In this document: positions 17,712 through 26,401 of the stretch, piece by piece | Numbering within the stretch: the first letter of the stretch is position 1 | Layout of the letters: each line of letters opens with the position of its first letter | Assembly: GCA_038249195.1 (NCBI GenBank) | Contig: JBBRWM010000004.1 | Location: 186,001-250,000, forward strand | DNA length: 64,000 bases | Direction: 5' to 3' | DNA from: JAOUEA01 sp038249195 | GTDB lineage: Bacteria > Actinomycetota > UBA4738 > HRBIN12 | Notes under the pieces: model-generated | Databases searched by the model: none | Seen by the model: the letters and a program-made list of their open reading frames with translations, nothing else | Told to the model about the DNA's origin: nothing | Made by a program: the position numbers and the translations under genes

Positions 17712-17993
17712 TCAGCGCCGTCCGCGCCCGCGCCCGCCGCCTTGGTTGTCACGACGAGGTCGACGCTCGATACGGATCTCCGGGGCGGCCTTGGGAAGGC
17801 GCGCCTTCATGGGGGCGTGACCCGATCGCTCGAACCGGATCATGAGGTGATCGGGGAACTGCTGACGATCCATCTCACGCCAGCCGTTCGCGAGCAGGTG
17901 CTTGAGGCGGTTCGAGGCCGTCTTGCGCAGCTTGTCGGTCCCGGGGATCCGGACGTACATGCGCTCGTGGAGAAGTTCCCTGTACTCAGCCAT
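17712..17993 (-). CDS. Small basic protein, function unknown
   Basis: 93 residues, strongly basic at the end (RIERRPRRDNQGGGRGRGRR), which could bind nucleic acid. The ordered part reads YRELLHERMYVRIPGTDKL, then ASNRLKHLLANGWREMDRQQ. No membrane segment. I do not recognise a family. No Shine-Dalgarno; TAGGCT on the minus strand (18003-18008) lies 9 nt upstream. It is divergent from the PAS-GGDEF-EAL gene, sharing an 82-bp intergenic region that contains a sigma-28-like promoter facing the other way. Confidence 0.6.
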   Translation of the reverse strand: MAEYRELLHERMYVRIPGTDKLRKTASNRLKHLLANGWREMDRQQFPDHLMIRFERSGHAPMKARLPKAAPEIRIERRPRRDNQGGGRGRGRR

Positions 17994-18038
17994 GGACGAG
18001 GGAGCCTAGCAGGCCGAACCTGGGCGCGATCGGGCGCG

Positions 18039-18066
18039 TCAAGCGTGAGCGCTCAACCGCCGATAC
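18039..18066 (+). promoter_or_regulatory. Sigma-28 (FliA/SigD/WhiG)-type promoter
   Basis: TCAAGCGT (18039-18046), 12 nt, then GCCGATAC (18059-18066). The second box matches the sigma-28 -10 consensus GCCGATAA at seven of eight bases. An identical arrangement, TCAAGCAC-N12-GCCGATAC, precedes the other PAS-GGDEF-EAL gene at 25342-25369. Predicted transcription starts about 3 nt before ATG 18076. Confidence 0.75.
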
Positions 18067-18075
18067 GCAGGGGGT

Positions 18076-19863
18076 ATGGGGGCCCTGCTGCGCGACCCGG
18101 ATGAACGATCCCGCCACGACGGCGAGGACCGGTTCCGCTCCATGGTGGAGCACGGCCCGGCCGTGAGCTACATCGACGGACCCGACGAGCACGCCTCCAC
18201 GGTCTACATCAGCCCGCAGGTCGAGGGGCTGCTCGGCTACACGCCCGGGGAGTGGTACCACGAGCCCAGCCTGTGGCCCCGGCTGCTGCATCCCGAGGAC
18301 CGCTCCCGAGCGATCGCCGAGAACAAGCGCCACATCGCAACGGGCGAGCCCTTCCGCATGGACTACCGCATGTTCCACAAGGACGGGCACGTGGTCTGGA
18401 TCCACGACGAGGCCACGATGGCGCTGGACGAACGGGGACTCCCTCGCCTGTCCTACGGCGTGATGATGGATATCTCCGAGCGCAAGGCCGGCGAGGAATC
18501 GGCCGTGTATCGCGCCTACCACGACGAGCTCACGGGCTTGCCCAGCCGGGCCATGTTCGAGGAGCTCCTCGAGCTGTCGATCGCGCGGGCGAAGCGTCAC
18601 GACCGATCCGTCGCCGTGCTCTGCGTCGACATCGACGACTTCAGTCTCGTGAACGACTCGCTCGGACATCGCCACAGCGACGGTCTCCTGAGGCAGGTGG
18701 CCGACCGCCTCAAAGACGCGACCCGAGAGACCGACCTGGTGGCGCGCAGGGGCGGGGACCAGTTCCTGATGCTGCTCTCCGATCTCGACCGGGAGGACAT
18801 GGGCGAAACCGATGCCGCGCTCGTTCGCGCCGAGGCGTCCGCCCAACGCGTGAAGGCGGCGATGTCGGCGCCGTTCGAGGCGGGGGAGACGGAGTTGTAT
18901 CTGTCGGTGAGCGTAGGCATCAGCCTGTTCTCCCAGGACGCGGAGGACGGCGCGAGCCTCCAGCGCAACGCCGAGGCCGCGATGTACGAGAGCAAGCGGG
19001 CGGAGCCCGGCAGCTACGCGATCTCCTCGCGCGGCACGTTCGATTCGGGGGCGAAGCTGCAGTTCGTGACCCGGCTGCGCAAGGCCGTGGATGCTCAGCG
19101 TTGGACGCTCTATTACCAGCCGGTCGTCGAGCTCGACACCGGTCGGATGCGAGGCGTGGAAGCGTTGATCCGGTGGATCGAGCCGGACGGAACGATGATC
19201 CCGCCCAACGATTTCATCCCGCTCGCCGAGGAGCTCGGGCTCATCGAGCTGATCGGCGACTGGGTGGTGCGCGAGCTCGTGTACCAAGCGCAGGCGTGGC
19301 GTGGCCTCGGCATGCGCCTCGAGATCGGGTTCAACCTGTCGCCTCGCCAGTTCTGGCAGCCCGACCTCGCCCAGCGCGTGATCGAGCGCATCGTGGCCGG
19401 CGGGATCGATCCGGCGCAGATCGTGGTCGAGATCACCGAGAGCTCCGCCATGATCGATCCCGATCGCGCGCAGGAGATCCTGTGGAGCCTGCGTCGTTCG
19501 GGACTGCGCATCGCGATCGACGATTTCGGGACCGGCTATTCATCGTTGTCGAGGCTGCGCGAGATGCCGGTCGACGTGCTGAAGATCGACCGTTCGTTCG
19601 TTGCGGGGGCCGACGGTGATCCACAGGCGGCCAGCATCGTGGGGGCCTTCCTCGACCTCGCTCGCGGACTGGGCATGACGACCCTCGCGGAAGGGATCGA
19701 GACGAGCGGCGAGCTCGGGTTCCTGCGCGAGCGAGGCTGTGAGCTGGGCCAGGGCTACCTGTTCGCGAAGCCCGTGCCGCCGGAGGAGATCATCGCGTTC
19801 GCGCTCGGTCGCGCGCTGATGCCGGGGTCGGTTTCGACGTCGGCCGCGGCCACGGCGGGCTAG
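18076..19863 (+). CDS. PAS-GGDEF-EAL cyclic di-GMP enzyme (degenerate GGDEF)
   Basis: 595 residues, cytoplasmic. Residues ~18-145 are a PAS domain with its C-terminal box (FRSMVEHGP, YISPQVEGLLGYT, DISERKAGEE). Residues ~150-315 are a GGDEF domain whose active-site motif is GGDQF (about 226-230) instead of GGDEF. Residues ~330-585 are an EAL domain with VEALIRW, the NLSPRQFW and DFGTGYSSL loops and AEGIET. The intact EAL motifs favour c-di-GMP phosphodiesterase activity, with the GGDQF domain perhaps regulatory. A sigma-28-type promoter lies directly upstream, leaving almost no leader. Overlaps the transketolase stop by 4 nt. Confidence 0.93.
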   Translation: MGALLRDPDERSRHDGEDRFRSMVEHGPAVSYIDGPDEHASTVYISPQVEGLLGYTPGEWYHEPSLWPRLLHPEDRSRAIAENKRHIATGEPFRMDYRMFHKDGHVVWIHDEATMALDERGLPRLSYGVMMDISERKAGEESAVYRAYHDELTGLPSRAMFEELLELSIARAKRHDRSVAVLCVDIDDFSLVNDSLGHRHSDGLLRQVADRLKDATRETDLVARRGGDQFLMLLSDLDREDMGETDAALVRAEASAQRVKAAMSAPFEAGETELYLSVSVGISLFSQDAEDGASLQRNAEAAMYESKRAEPGSYAISSRGTFDSGAKLQFVTRLRKAVDAQRWTLYYQPVVELDTGRMRGVEALIRWIEPDGTMIPPNDFIPLAEELGLIELIGDWVVRELVYQAQAWRGLGMRLEIGFNLSPRQFWQPDLAQRVIERIVAGGIDPAQIVVEITESSAMIDPDRAQEILWSLRRSGLRIAIDDFGTGYSSLSRLREMPVDVLKIDRSFVAGADGDPQAASIVGAFLDLARGLGMTTLAEGIETSGELGFLRERGCELGQGYLFAKPVPPEEIIAFALGRALMPGSVSTSAAATAG

Positions 19864-21704
19864 TTCCGCACGAGTTCCTCGCGAACGGCGGCGCCGATCG
19901 CTTCGGCGTCGATCCCGGCCCACGCCCGCATCTCGTCGGCCGTGCCCGATCCCGGCATCTCCCGCACCGCGAGCTTCACGACGCGTCCGTCGAGTGGACC
20001 GGTGGCCGCCAGGGCATCGAGCACGGCATCGCCCAGCCCCCCCTCCGCACGGTGGTCCTCGGCCACCACGATCAGGCTCGTGGCGTCGAAGGCCTCGCGC
20101 AGCGTATCCGCGTCGATGGGCTTCACGCAGTAGGCGTCGATCACGCGCACGTGGATCCCCTGGCCCCCGAGCGTGTCCGCCGCGCGCAGCGCCTCGTGCA
20201 GCGTCACGCCTGCCCCCACCAGCGTTGCGACGTCGTGATCGCTCCACCGCAGGGTCTTCGACCCACCGATCGGGAATCGCTCGTCGGCCCCGTAGAGCGG
20301 CGCGGTCGCCTCGCGCGTGGTACGGAGGTAGGAGATGCCTTCCAGATCGCACATCGCGGTCATGAGCTGCACCGTCGAGTTGCCGTCGGCGGGATACAGC
20401 ACGGTGGACCCGTTGTAGCTGCGGAACATCGCGAGATCCTCCACGGCCATCTGCGACGGGCCGTCCTCGCCGATGGAGACGCCTGCGTGGGATCCGCAGA
20501 TCCGCAGATCGGCCCGGCCGATCGCACCCATGCGCATGAAGTCCGCGGCGCGCGAGAGGAACGCTCCGAACGTGGCGGCGACCGCGGTCTTCCCGAGCGC
20601 CTGCAGTCCCGTCTGCACGCCGATCATGCACTGTTCGGCGATGTACATCTCGATGAAGCGCTCCGGGGCCACCGCCTGGAAGTCCTCGGTATGGGTGGAG
20701 TTCCCGACCTCCCCGTCGAGGACGACCAGGTCCAACCGGTGCCCGGCCAGCCACGCGAGGGTCTCGCCGAAGGCTTTGCGGGTGGCGACCGCTTCTCCGT
20801 AGGAAGGCGCGGGCTCCTGGACGGTCTCGCCCAGCAGGACCTCGCGGAACGCCTCCGGCCGCGTCGGCGTGACGCGGAGCGAACGGATCCCGCCGAGCTC
20901 CTCGATGGCGGCGCCCTCCTGGTCGGCGGGAACGGCCTTGCCATGCCACCCCTCGCGGTCGGCCAGGAACGAGACCCCGTGACCCTTCTGCGTGCGCGCC
21001 ACGATGAAGGTAGGCCGGTCGGCGGCCTCGGCCTCGGAGTAGGCGCGATCGATCGATGCGACATCGTGGCCGTCGATCTCGATCGTGTGCCAGCCGAACG
21101 CCTGCGCGCGGCGCGCGAACACGTCGGCGTGCCACTCGTGCATCGTGGGGCCTCGCTGACCCAACCGGTTGAGGTCGGCGATGGCGATGAGGTTGTCGAC
21201 CTCGTGGAAGGCGGCCGCCTCCATCGCTTCCCAAACGGAGCCCTCGGCGAGCTCCGAGTCTCCCATGAGCACCCACGCCCGCGCCGGGGCGCCGTCCAGG
21301 CGCATAGCGAGCGCCATCCCGAGCCCAACGGCGAGTCCCTGCCCCAGCGAACCGGTGGCGACATCGATCCACGGCAGCTCCGGCACCGGCGCCGGGTGTC
21401 CCTGGATGGGCGAGCCCATCGTGCGCAGCGACAGGAGTAGCTCGTCGTCGATCGCCCCGATCGTCTTCAGTACCGCGTACAGCGCGGGAGCTGCATGCCC
21501 TTTCGACATCACGAACCGGTCCGACGCGGCGAACGCGGGGATCTCGATATCGGTGCGGAGGTGATCCGCGTACAGGACGGCGAGGAGGTGGGCGCACGAC
21601 ATCGACGACGTGGGATGCCCGGACCCGGCGGCGGTCGTGGCGCGGATGCTGTCCACCGCGATCTGCGCGGCGAGGTCGTTCCATAGCTGGATGCGGTCGT
21701 CCAT
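19860..21704 (-). CDS. tkt: Transketolase
   Basis: 614 residues in one chain, with both halves of a transketolase. The N-terminal thiamine diphosphate domain has SGHPTSSMS, KGHAAPALYAV, GSLGQGLAVGLGMA and MGDSELAEGSVWEA (GDSEL where many have GDGEL). The second half has the pyrimidine-binding part (STHTEDF, ERFIEMYIAEQCMIG, THDG-like region SIGEDGPSQMAVED) and a C-terminal swivelling domain. It transfers two-carbon ketol units in the pentose phosphate pathway. At 614 residues it is shorter than the common ~670-residue enzymes and resembles the compact animal/archaeal-type transketolases. Start at 21704. Divergent from the helicase. Confidence 0.92.
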   Translation of the reverse strand: MDDRIQLWNDLAAQIAVDSIRATTAAGSGHPTSSMSCAHLLAVLYADHLRTDIEIPAFAASDRFVMSKGHAAPALYAVLKTIGAIDDELLLSLRTMGSPIQGHPAPVPELPWIDVATGSLGQGLAVGLGMALAMRLDGAPARAWVLMGDSELAEGSVWEAMEAAAFHEVDNLIAIADLNRLGQRGPTMHEWHADVFARRAQAFGWHTIEIDGHDVASIDRAYSEAEAADRPTFIVARTQKGHGVSFLADREGWHGKAVPADQEGAAIEELGGIRSLRVTPTRPEAFREVLLGETVQEPAPSYGEAVATRKAFGETLAWLAGHRLDLVVLDGEVGNSTHTEDFQAVAPERFIEMYIAEQCMIGVQTGLQALGKTAVAATFGAFLSRAADFMRMGAIGRADLRICGSHAGVSIGEDGPSQMAVEDLAMFRSYNGSTVLYPADGNSTVQLMTAMCDLEGISYLRTTREATAPLYGADERFPIGGSKTLRWSDHDVATLVGAGVTLHEALRAADTLGGQGIHVRVIDAYCVKPIDADTLREAFDATSLIVVAEDHRAEGGLGDAVLDALAATGPLDGRVVKLAVREMPGSGTADEMRAWAGIDAEAIGAAVREELVRN

Positions 21705-21839
21705 CGAACCCCCGTGGTCGTGTGCCGGAAGGGTACCGCCGCGCGGGCCGGTCGCCTCCGCGGACACCGCGTTGGGCCGGTGGCACGCTGCCTCCGCCGC
21801 CGTGTCTGCCGCGCGGAACCCGGTACGCTGGTAACGCCG

Positions 21840-23048
21840 ATGGCCCCTGCAACGCCCTCCTTCCACGACCTCGGCGTCTCCGACGAGGTCGTCAGATCGC
21901 TCGCCGAGCGCGGGATCGATGCCCCGTTCCCCATCCAGGTCATGGTGATCGAAGACGCGACGTCGGGACGCGACACGCTCGCGCATTCCAAGACCGGATC
22001 CGGCAAGACACTCGGATTCGCGATCCCCATCGTGGAGCAGCTCGATCCCCGCGCCTCCGGCCGCCCCGAGGCGCTCGTCCTCGTCCCCACGCGGGAGCTC
22101 TGCGCGCAGGTCAAGGACGATTTCTCCGAGATCGCCAAGGCCAAGGGGCTGAAGGTCAAGGCCGTCTACGGCGGGACGAACGTGAAGGAGCAGGCCAAGG
22201 GCGTCGGTTCGGCCCACATCTTGATCGCGACGCCCGGCCGTCTCGACGACCTCGTGGAACGCAGACTGGTGCGGCTCACCGCGGTGAGGATCTTCGTGCT
22301 TGACGAGGCGGACCGGATGCTCGATATGGGATTCCAGCCGCAGGTGGATCGGATCGTCCGCCACCTGCCACGCGATCGACAGACGATGTTCTTCTCGGCC
22401 ACGCTCGATGGTGCGGTGGGCCGGATCGCGGAGGTCTACACCCGAGATCCGGTCCGTCACACCATCGAGTCCGACACGCAGACCGTCGACGAGGCCGACC
22501 ATCGGTTCATCCCCGTCGAGTCCCACGGCAAACTGAACAAGCTCATCGAGCTCGCTCGTGCGGAGGAAGAGATCGGGCTCACGCTGGTGTTCGTGAACAC
22601 CAAGCGCCACGTGGAGACGCTCGCGCGGCAGTTGCGCAACGAGGGCGTCCCGGCCGTGACGATGCACGGAGACATGACGCAACAGGCGCGGGAGCGTGCG
22701 CTGCAGCGGTTCGAGGATAAGCACGTCGGCGTGCTCATCGCCACCGACGTCGCGGCTCGTGGGCTCGATCTGGACGACATCACGCTCGTCGTGAACTACG
22801 ACCCGCCGCAGGACGATAAGGGGTACGTCCACCGCGTGGGCAGGACCGCGAGGGCGGGTCGCAGCGGGATCAGCGTGACGCTGGTGACGCCCGATCAGGC
22901 GGGCGACGTGAGTCGCATGGCCGCTCGGCTGGACCTGCACGAGGAGTTCGAGCTCGAGGGCATGAAGGTGGCGCCGCCCCGCACGGTCTTCAGCGGCAGC
23001 GCGGGCGGACGTCGCAGCGGGCTCGGCAGGCCCCGGCGCCGACGCTAG
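21840..23048 (+). CDS. DEAD-box RNA helicase
   Basis: 402 residues, both RecA-like domains. Motifs in order: Q-motif region FHDLGVSDEV, AHSKTGSGKT (I), PTRELCAQ (Ia), TPGRLDDL, DEAD as VLDEADRMLDMGF, FSATLDG (III, SAT), then TDVAARGLDL (V) and HRVGRTARAG (VI). The basic tail GGRRSGLGRPRRRR probably binds RNA. Such enzymes unwind short RNA duplexes in ribosome assembly or RNA decay. No Shine-Dalgarno; TACGCT lies 10 nt upstream of ATG 21840, so it may be leaderless. Convergent with the c-di-GMP gene. Confidence 0.95.
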   Translation: MAPATPSFHDLGVSDEVVRSLAERGIDAPFPIQVMVIEDATSGRDTLAHSKTGSGKTLGFAIPIVEQLDPRASGRPEALVLVPTRELCAQVKDDFSEIAKAKGLKVKAVYGGTNVKEQAKGVGSAHILIATPGRLDDLVERRLVRLTAVRIFVLDEADRMLDMGFQPQVDRIVRHLPRDRQTMFFSATLDGAVGRIAEVYTRDPVRHTIESDTQTVDEADHRFIPVESHGKLNKLIELARAEEEIGLTLVFVNTKRHVETLARQLRNEGVPAVTMHGDMTQQARERALQRFEDKHVGVLIATDVAARGLDLDDITLVVNYDPPQDDKGYVHRVGRTARAGRSGISVTLVTPDQAGDVSRMAARLDLHEEFELEGMKVAPPRTVFSGSAGGRRSGLGRPRRRR

Positions 23049-23060
23049 CCATACCGGAAC

Positions 23061-25295
23061 TCAAGCGCCGGTCTCGCCCTCGACGAGGTGGATCGAGCTC
23101 CTGCGTGCCATCGCCATGATCTCCCCGGCGGGTACGGGCCGCGAGAAATGGAAGCCCTGACCCAACGTGCAGCCGCGCTCCGCGAGGAACGCCCACTCGC
23201 CCGCGGTCTCGATGCCCTCGGCGAGGGGGATCATGCCGAGGTTCTCGGCCAGGGAGATCATGGCGACCACCATGCTCGCGGCATCGTGATCCTTGTCGAT
23301 GTCGCGGATGAACGAGCGGTCGATCTTCAAGATGTCCACCGGCATGTGCTTGAGCCGCGCGAGCGAGGAGTACCCGGTTCCGAAGTCGTCGATCGCGAGC
23401 TTGAGGCCGCGCTCGTGGAGCTCGCGGAGGATGGTGACGACGCGCTCGGGGTCGGTCATCGCCGTGGATTCCGTGATCTCGACGGTCACCCTTGTCGGGT
23501 CGATCCCGGCCACCACGATCGGCGAGACGATCTTGTCGGCGAGGTCCGGTTGCCACAGTTGTCGGGGCGAGAGGTTGAAACCGATCTCCAGCTCCAGTCC
23601 CTCGCCGCGCCACTGGGCGTCCTGGCGGCAGATCTCCTCCACGACCCAGTCGCCGATCGCTTCGATGAGTCCCATCTCCTCGGCGAGCGGGATGAACTCG
23701 CCCGGCGGAACGAGCCCCCCGTTGGGTTCAGGCCAGCGGATCAGTGCCTCGACGCCGAACATGTGCCCGGAGTCGAGCTCGATGAGCGGCTGATAGTGCA
23801 GCATCCACTGCTTGAGCTCGACGGCTTTGCGCAGCCGTGTGGACAGCGACAGCCGGTTGAATGCGGAGGCGTTCTCCGGGGCGTGCACGAGGAACCCACC
23901 CGGCCCCGCCTTCTTGCTCCGGAACATCGCCGTGTCGGCGTTCTTCAGCAGCACGGAGCCGTCCTCGTCGTCGTTGGGGAAGACGCTGATGCCCATGCTC
24001 GCCGTGAGGTAGAGCTCGGTGCCCCCCACGTTGAACGGGTGACGCAGCGCCTGCTGGATCCTGACCGCCACCCCCTCCGCGGCGATCGTGGCACCGTCCT
24101 GGCCGCCGGGCAGCGGCGGCGTCCTGTCCAGATCCGAGAGGAGCACGAGGAACTCGTCGCTGCCCGGACGCGCGACGAGGTCGGTGTCGCGGGTTGCCTC
24201 GGACAGGCGCTCGGCCAGGGCCGCGATCAAGGCGTCGCCCGACTCATGCCCGAGCGAGTCGTTGATGAGCTTGAAGTCGTCGACGTCGAGGGAGATCAAG
24301 GCCACGCCCTCGCCGCTGCGTTGCCCGCGGCGTAGCGCGAGCTCGAGGAACTCGTCGAACATGGCCCGGTTCGGGAGGTTCGTGAGTTTGTCGTGGTAAG
24401 CCAGGAACGCGATCTGCGCCTCGGCTTCCTTGCGCTCGGTGATATCCATCATCACGCCCTGCACGAAGAGCGGGCTGCCATCGCCGTCGGTCACCATCAC
24501 CGAGCGGTCCTGGAACCAGACCACATGCCCGTCGCGCGCGATCAGTCGGTACTCCAGCGTGAACGGCTCTGCCGAATCGCGGCCACGTTCGTACCCCTCG
24601 AGGGTGGCGTCGCGATCGTCGGGGTGGAGCATCCGCCCCCACAGATCCGAGGCGCCCACGTACTCGGCGGGCGTGTAGCCGAGCAGCGGCTCGATCTGCG
24701 GACTCACGTACGTCGTCGTCCAGTGTTCATCCACCAGGTCGGTGTAGACGATGGCGGGGATCTGCTCCACCAACGATCCGTAGCGGCTCTCCGCGTCCCG
24801 CAGCCGCTGGCGCGCGGCGTTCAGCTCGGTCACGTCGTGCATCACGCCCAACCAGTAGATCGGTCGGTCGCGAGCGTCGCGGACCAGGATCGACTCCTCG
24901 CGGATCCATCGCTCGCCGCTCCCGGGCAGCAGGGTGCGGTACTCGATTTGGAACGGTTGTCCGGCGGCCACCGCGCTTTCGCTCTCGACGATCACACGCT
25001 CGCGGTCGTCGGGGTGCACGCTCCCCACCCAGCTCTGCGGCGAGGCGAGGAGCGCCTCCCGGCTGATGCCCAGCAGGTCCTCGACCCCGCGGCTGACGTC
25101 GATCAAGGGGTCGTCGGGACCGACGCCGTCGAGGTAGACCACGGCAGGCAGCCGGTCGATCAACCCCCGGTAACGCTCCTCCAGTTCGCCGAAAGTGGCC
25201 ACGAGATCGGGTTCGGGGCGCACGGCGTCCGGCGCTACCTCGGGATCGGCAGCGGCGTCGGCCCTGTCGAGCGGCTCTGGTTGGTTGAGCGTCAA
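23061..25295 (-). CDS. PAS-PAS-GGDEF-EAL cyclic di-GMP enzyme (degenerate GGDEF)
   Basis: 744 residues. Two successive PAS domains with PAC ends (~40-160 and ~165-295), a GGDEF domain with active-site motif GSDEF in ARPGSDEFLVLL (about 375-380), and an EAL domain (VEALIRW, LPLAEEMGL-type region, DFGTGYSSL, AEGIET). It is a paralogue of the 595-residue protein at 18076, with which it shares long blocks in the last two domains. Intact EAL suggests phosphodiesterase function. The TTG start at 25295 is chosen because AGAGGG lies 6 nt upstream and because the sigma-28-type promoter at 25342-25369 would start transcription near 25335, ruling out the longer TTG at 25331. Confidence 0.92.
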   Translation of the reverse strand: MTLNQPEPLDRADAAADPEVAPDAVRPEPDLVATFGELEERYRGLIDRLPAVVYLDGVGPDDPLIDVSRGVEDLLGISREALLASPQSWVGSVHPDDRERVIVESESAVAAGQPFQIEYRTLLPGSGERWIREESILVRDARDRPIYWLGVMHDVTELNAARQRLRDAESRYGSLVEQIPAIVYTDLVDEHWTTTYVSPQIEPLLGYTPAEYVGASDLWGRMLHPDDRDATLEGYERGRDSAEPFTLEYRLIARDGHVVWFQDRSVMVTDGDGSPLFVQGVMMDITERKEAEAQIAFLAYHDKLTNLPNRAMFDEFLELALRRGQRSGEGVALISLDVDDFKLINDSLGHESGDALIAALAERLSEATRDTDLVARPGSDEFLVLLSDLDRTPPLPGGQDGATIAAEGVAVRIQQALRHPFNVGGTELYLTASMGISVFPNDDEDGSVLLKNADTAMFRSKKAGPGGFLVHAPENASAFNRLSLSTRLRKAVELKQWMLHYQPLIELDSGHMFGVEALIRWPEPNGGLVPPGEFIPLAEEMGLIEAIGDWVVEEICRQDAQWRGEGLELEIGFNLSPRQLWQPDLADKIVSPIVVAGIDPTRVTVEITESTAMTDPERVVTILRELHERGLKLAIDDFGTGYSSLARLKHMPVDILKIDRSFIRDIDKDHDAASMVVAMISLAENLGMIPLAEGIETAGEWAFLAERGCTLGQGFHFSRPVPAGEIMAMARRSSIHLVEGETGA

Positions 25296-25341
25296 GTGCG
25301 TCCCTCTGCCCGGTCTACCTGCCTCGCACAACTGTTCTCAG

Positions 25342-25369
25342 GTATCGGCCGTCCGGAGACGGTGCTTGA
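25342..25369 (-). promoter_or_regulatory. Sigma-28 (FliA/SigD/WhiG)-type promoter
   Basis: On the minus strand TCAAGCAC (25369-25362), 12 nt, then GCCGATAC (25349-25342). Same boxes and same 12-nt spacing as at 18039-18066. Faces the PAS-PAS-GGDEF-EAL gene, leaving a leader of about 40 nt. Confidence 0.75.
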
Positions 25370-25430
25370 ACGCGGCGCTTAAGCGCTCAAGCCGTTGCCT
25401 CGGAAGGGGAACGAGTGCCTCAGCCTCCGC

Positions 25431-26312
25431 TCAGCAGCCGCGTTCGTCCGGCAGGAGCGGCCGGAACACGAGGCTCCAGCGTCGCCCGTCGCTCAGCCAC
25501 GGCGTGAGCTGGTTCGTGGATCGGGCGGCCGGCATCACGGTGTCGGCCCAGTCGGCGCCCGCGACGTCGAGGCAGCCGTAGCCGCCGGGCCATGTGGTGC
25601 GCCTCGATGAGGCGAGAGGCTGAGCGAGGGGCCACGGCACCGCCGCCTGAGGCAGCGAGGGATCGCCCCGGTAGCTGCTCGCGAAGAGCCGGGCGGAACT
25701 GGCTTCGTACGCGGTCGCCCCGGTGATCGACCCGGAAGGCAGCCAGGCATCGAGCCGTGCGAGCTTCCTCACGAGGGCCTGCAACCGTGTCCGAGCGAGG
25801 AACTCCTGCTGCGACATCCCGGGCGGGCGTCCCCCCAGGTCGCCCAGGGCGTACACGCGCGTCGTGTGCCGCGCGCCCGACGCGTCCAGGGTGAGCACGG
25901 TGGTCGCCGCGTCGGCGACCCCGACGCTTCCCAGATCGGTCATGTCGCGGCCGTGATCGAGGCCCGTCTCGAGCGCGGCGTGCACGATCGCCTGCACGCC
26001 TTCCTCGGACACGTGCCGCTGCTGGATGGCGGGCAACGCCGGCCCGGGGTAGATGGCGACCTGGGGTCCGGGGGTGATGAGCGTGCCGTCCCCGTAGAGG
26101 GAGACCGACGGGATCGCGCTCAGCGTGGAGCTGGGCGCGACGAAACCGCCCTCGCTCGCGACGCGCAGCACGAGCTGCGCCGGCTCCGTCGGATGCGCGA
26201 TCCTCCCGGCCGATGCGGGTGGATCCGCGACCTCTGAGCCGGAAGAAGCGTCCGAGCAGGCGACGAGGGCGATCGCGAGAAGGGCTGCGGCGAGGGGGCT
26301 TCGCAGTTGCAT
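25431..26312 (-). CDS. Lipoprotein, function unknown
   Basis: 293 residues. A lipoprotein signal peptide is clear: MQLRSPLAAALLAIALVAC with the Cys as lipidation site, then a Ser/Gly/Ala linker. The mature part starts with HPTEPAQLVLRVASEGGFV, has SLYGDGTLITPGP, then DATTVLTLDASGARHTTRVYALG and a YGCLD-containing end. A repeated pattern of beta strands suggests a globular exported domain; I do not recognise a named family, though similar lipoproteins are frequent in actinobacteria. Start follows GGAGGAACC. Divergent from tdh. Confidence 0.8.
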   Translation of the reverse strand: MQLRSPLAAALLAIALVACSDASSGSEVADPPASAGRIAHPTEPAQLVLRVASEGGFVAPSSTLSAIPSVSLYGDGTLITPGPQVAIYPGPALPAIQQRHVSEEGVQAIVHAALETGLDHGRDMTDLGSVGVADAATTVLTLDASGARHTTRVYALGDLGGRPPGMSQQEFLARTRLQALVRKLARLDAWLPSGSITGATAYEASSARLFASSYRGDPSLPQAAVPWPLAQPLASSRRTTWPGGYGCLDVAGADWADTVMPAARSTNQLTPWLSDGRRWSLVFRPLLPDERGC

Positions 26313-26388
26313 GGGCAGGGTTCCTCCAGGTGCGGGGAAGACCGGGGTTGGACGTTGCCGCGGCGCCTCGCGGTTCCCGCGGCGCGGG

Positions 26389-26394
26389 TAGTCT
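26389..26394 (+). promoter_or_regulatory. Candidate leaderless -10 box of tdh
   Basis: TAGTCT, 7 nt before ATG 26402; no Shine-Dalgarno sequence. Confidence 0.5.
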
Positions 26395-26401
26395 GCACCC
26401 G

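Noticed and set aside
25375..25386. Palindrome GCGCTTAAGCGC between the lipoprotein and c-di-GMP genes
   Set aside because: Could be an operator or the stem of a weak terminator, but it has no second copy, and the neighbouring sigma-28-type boxes explain the region better.
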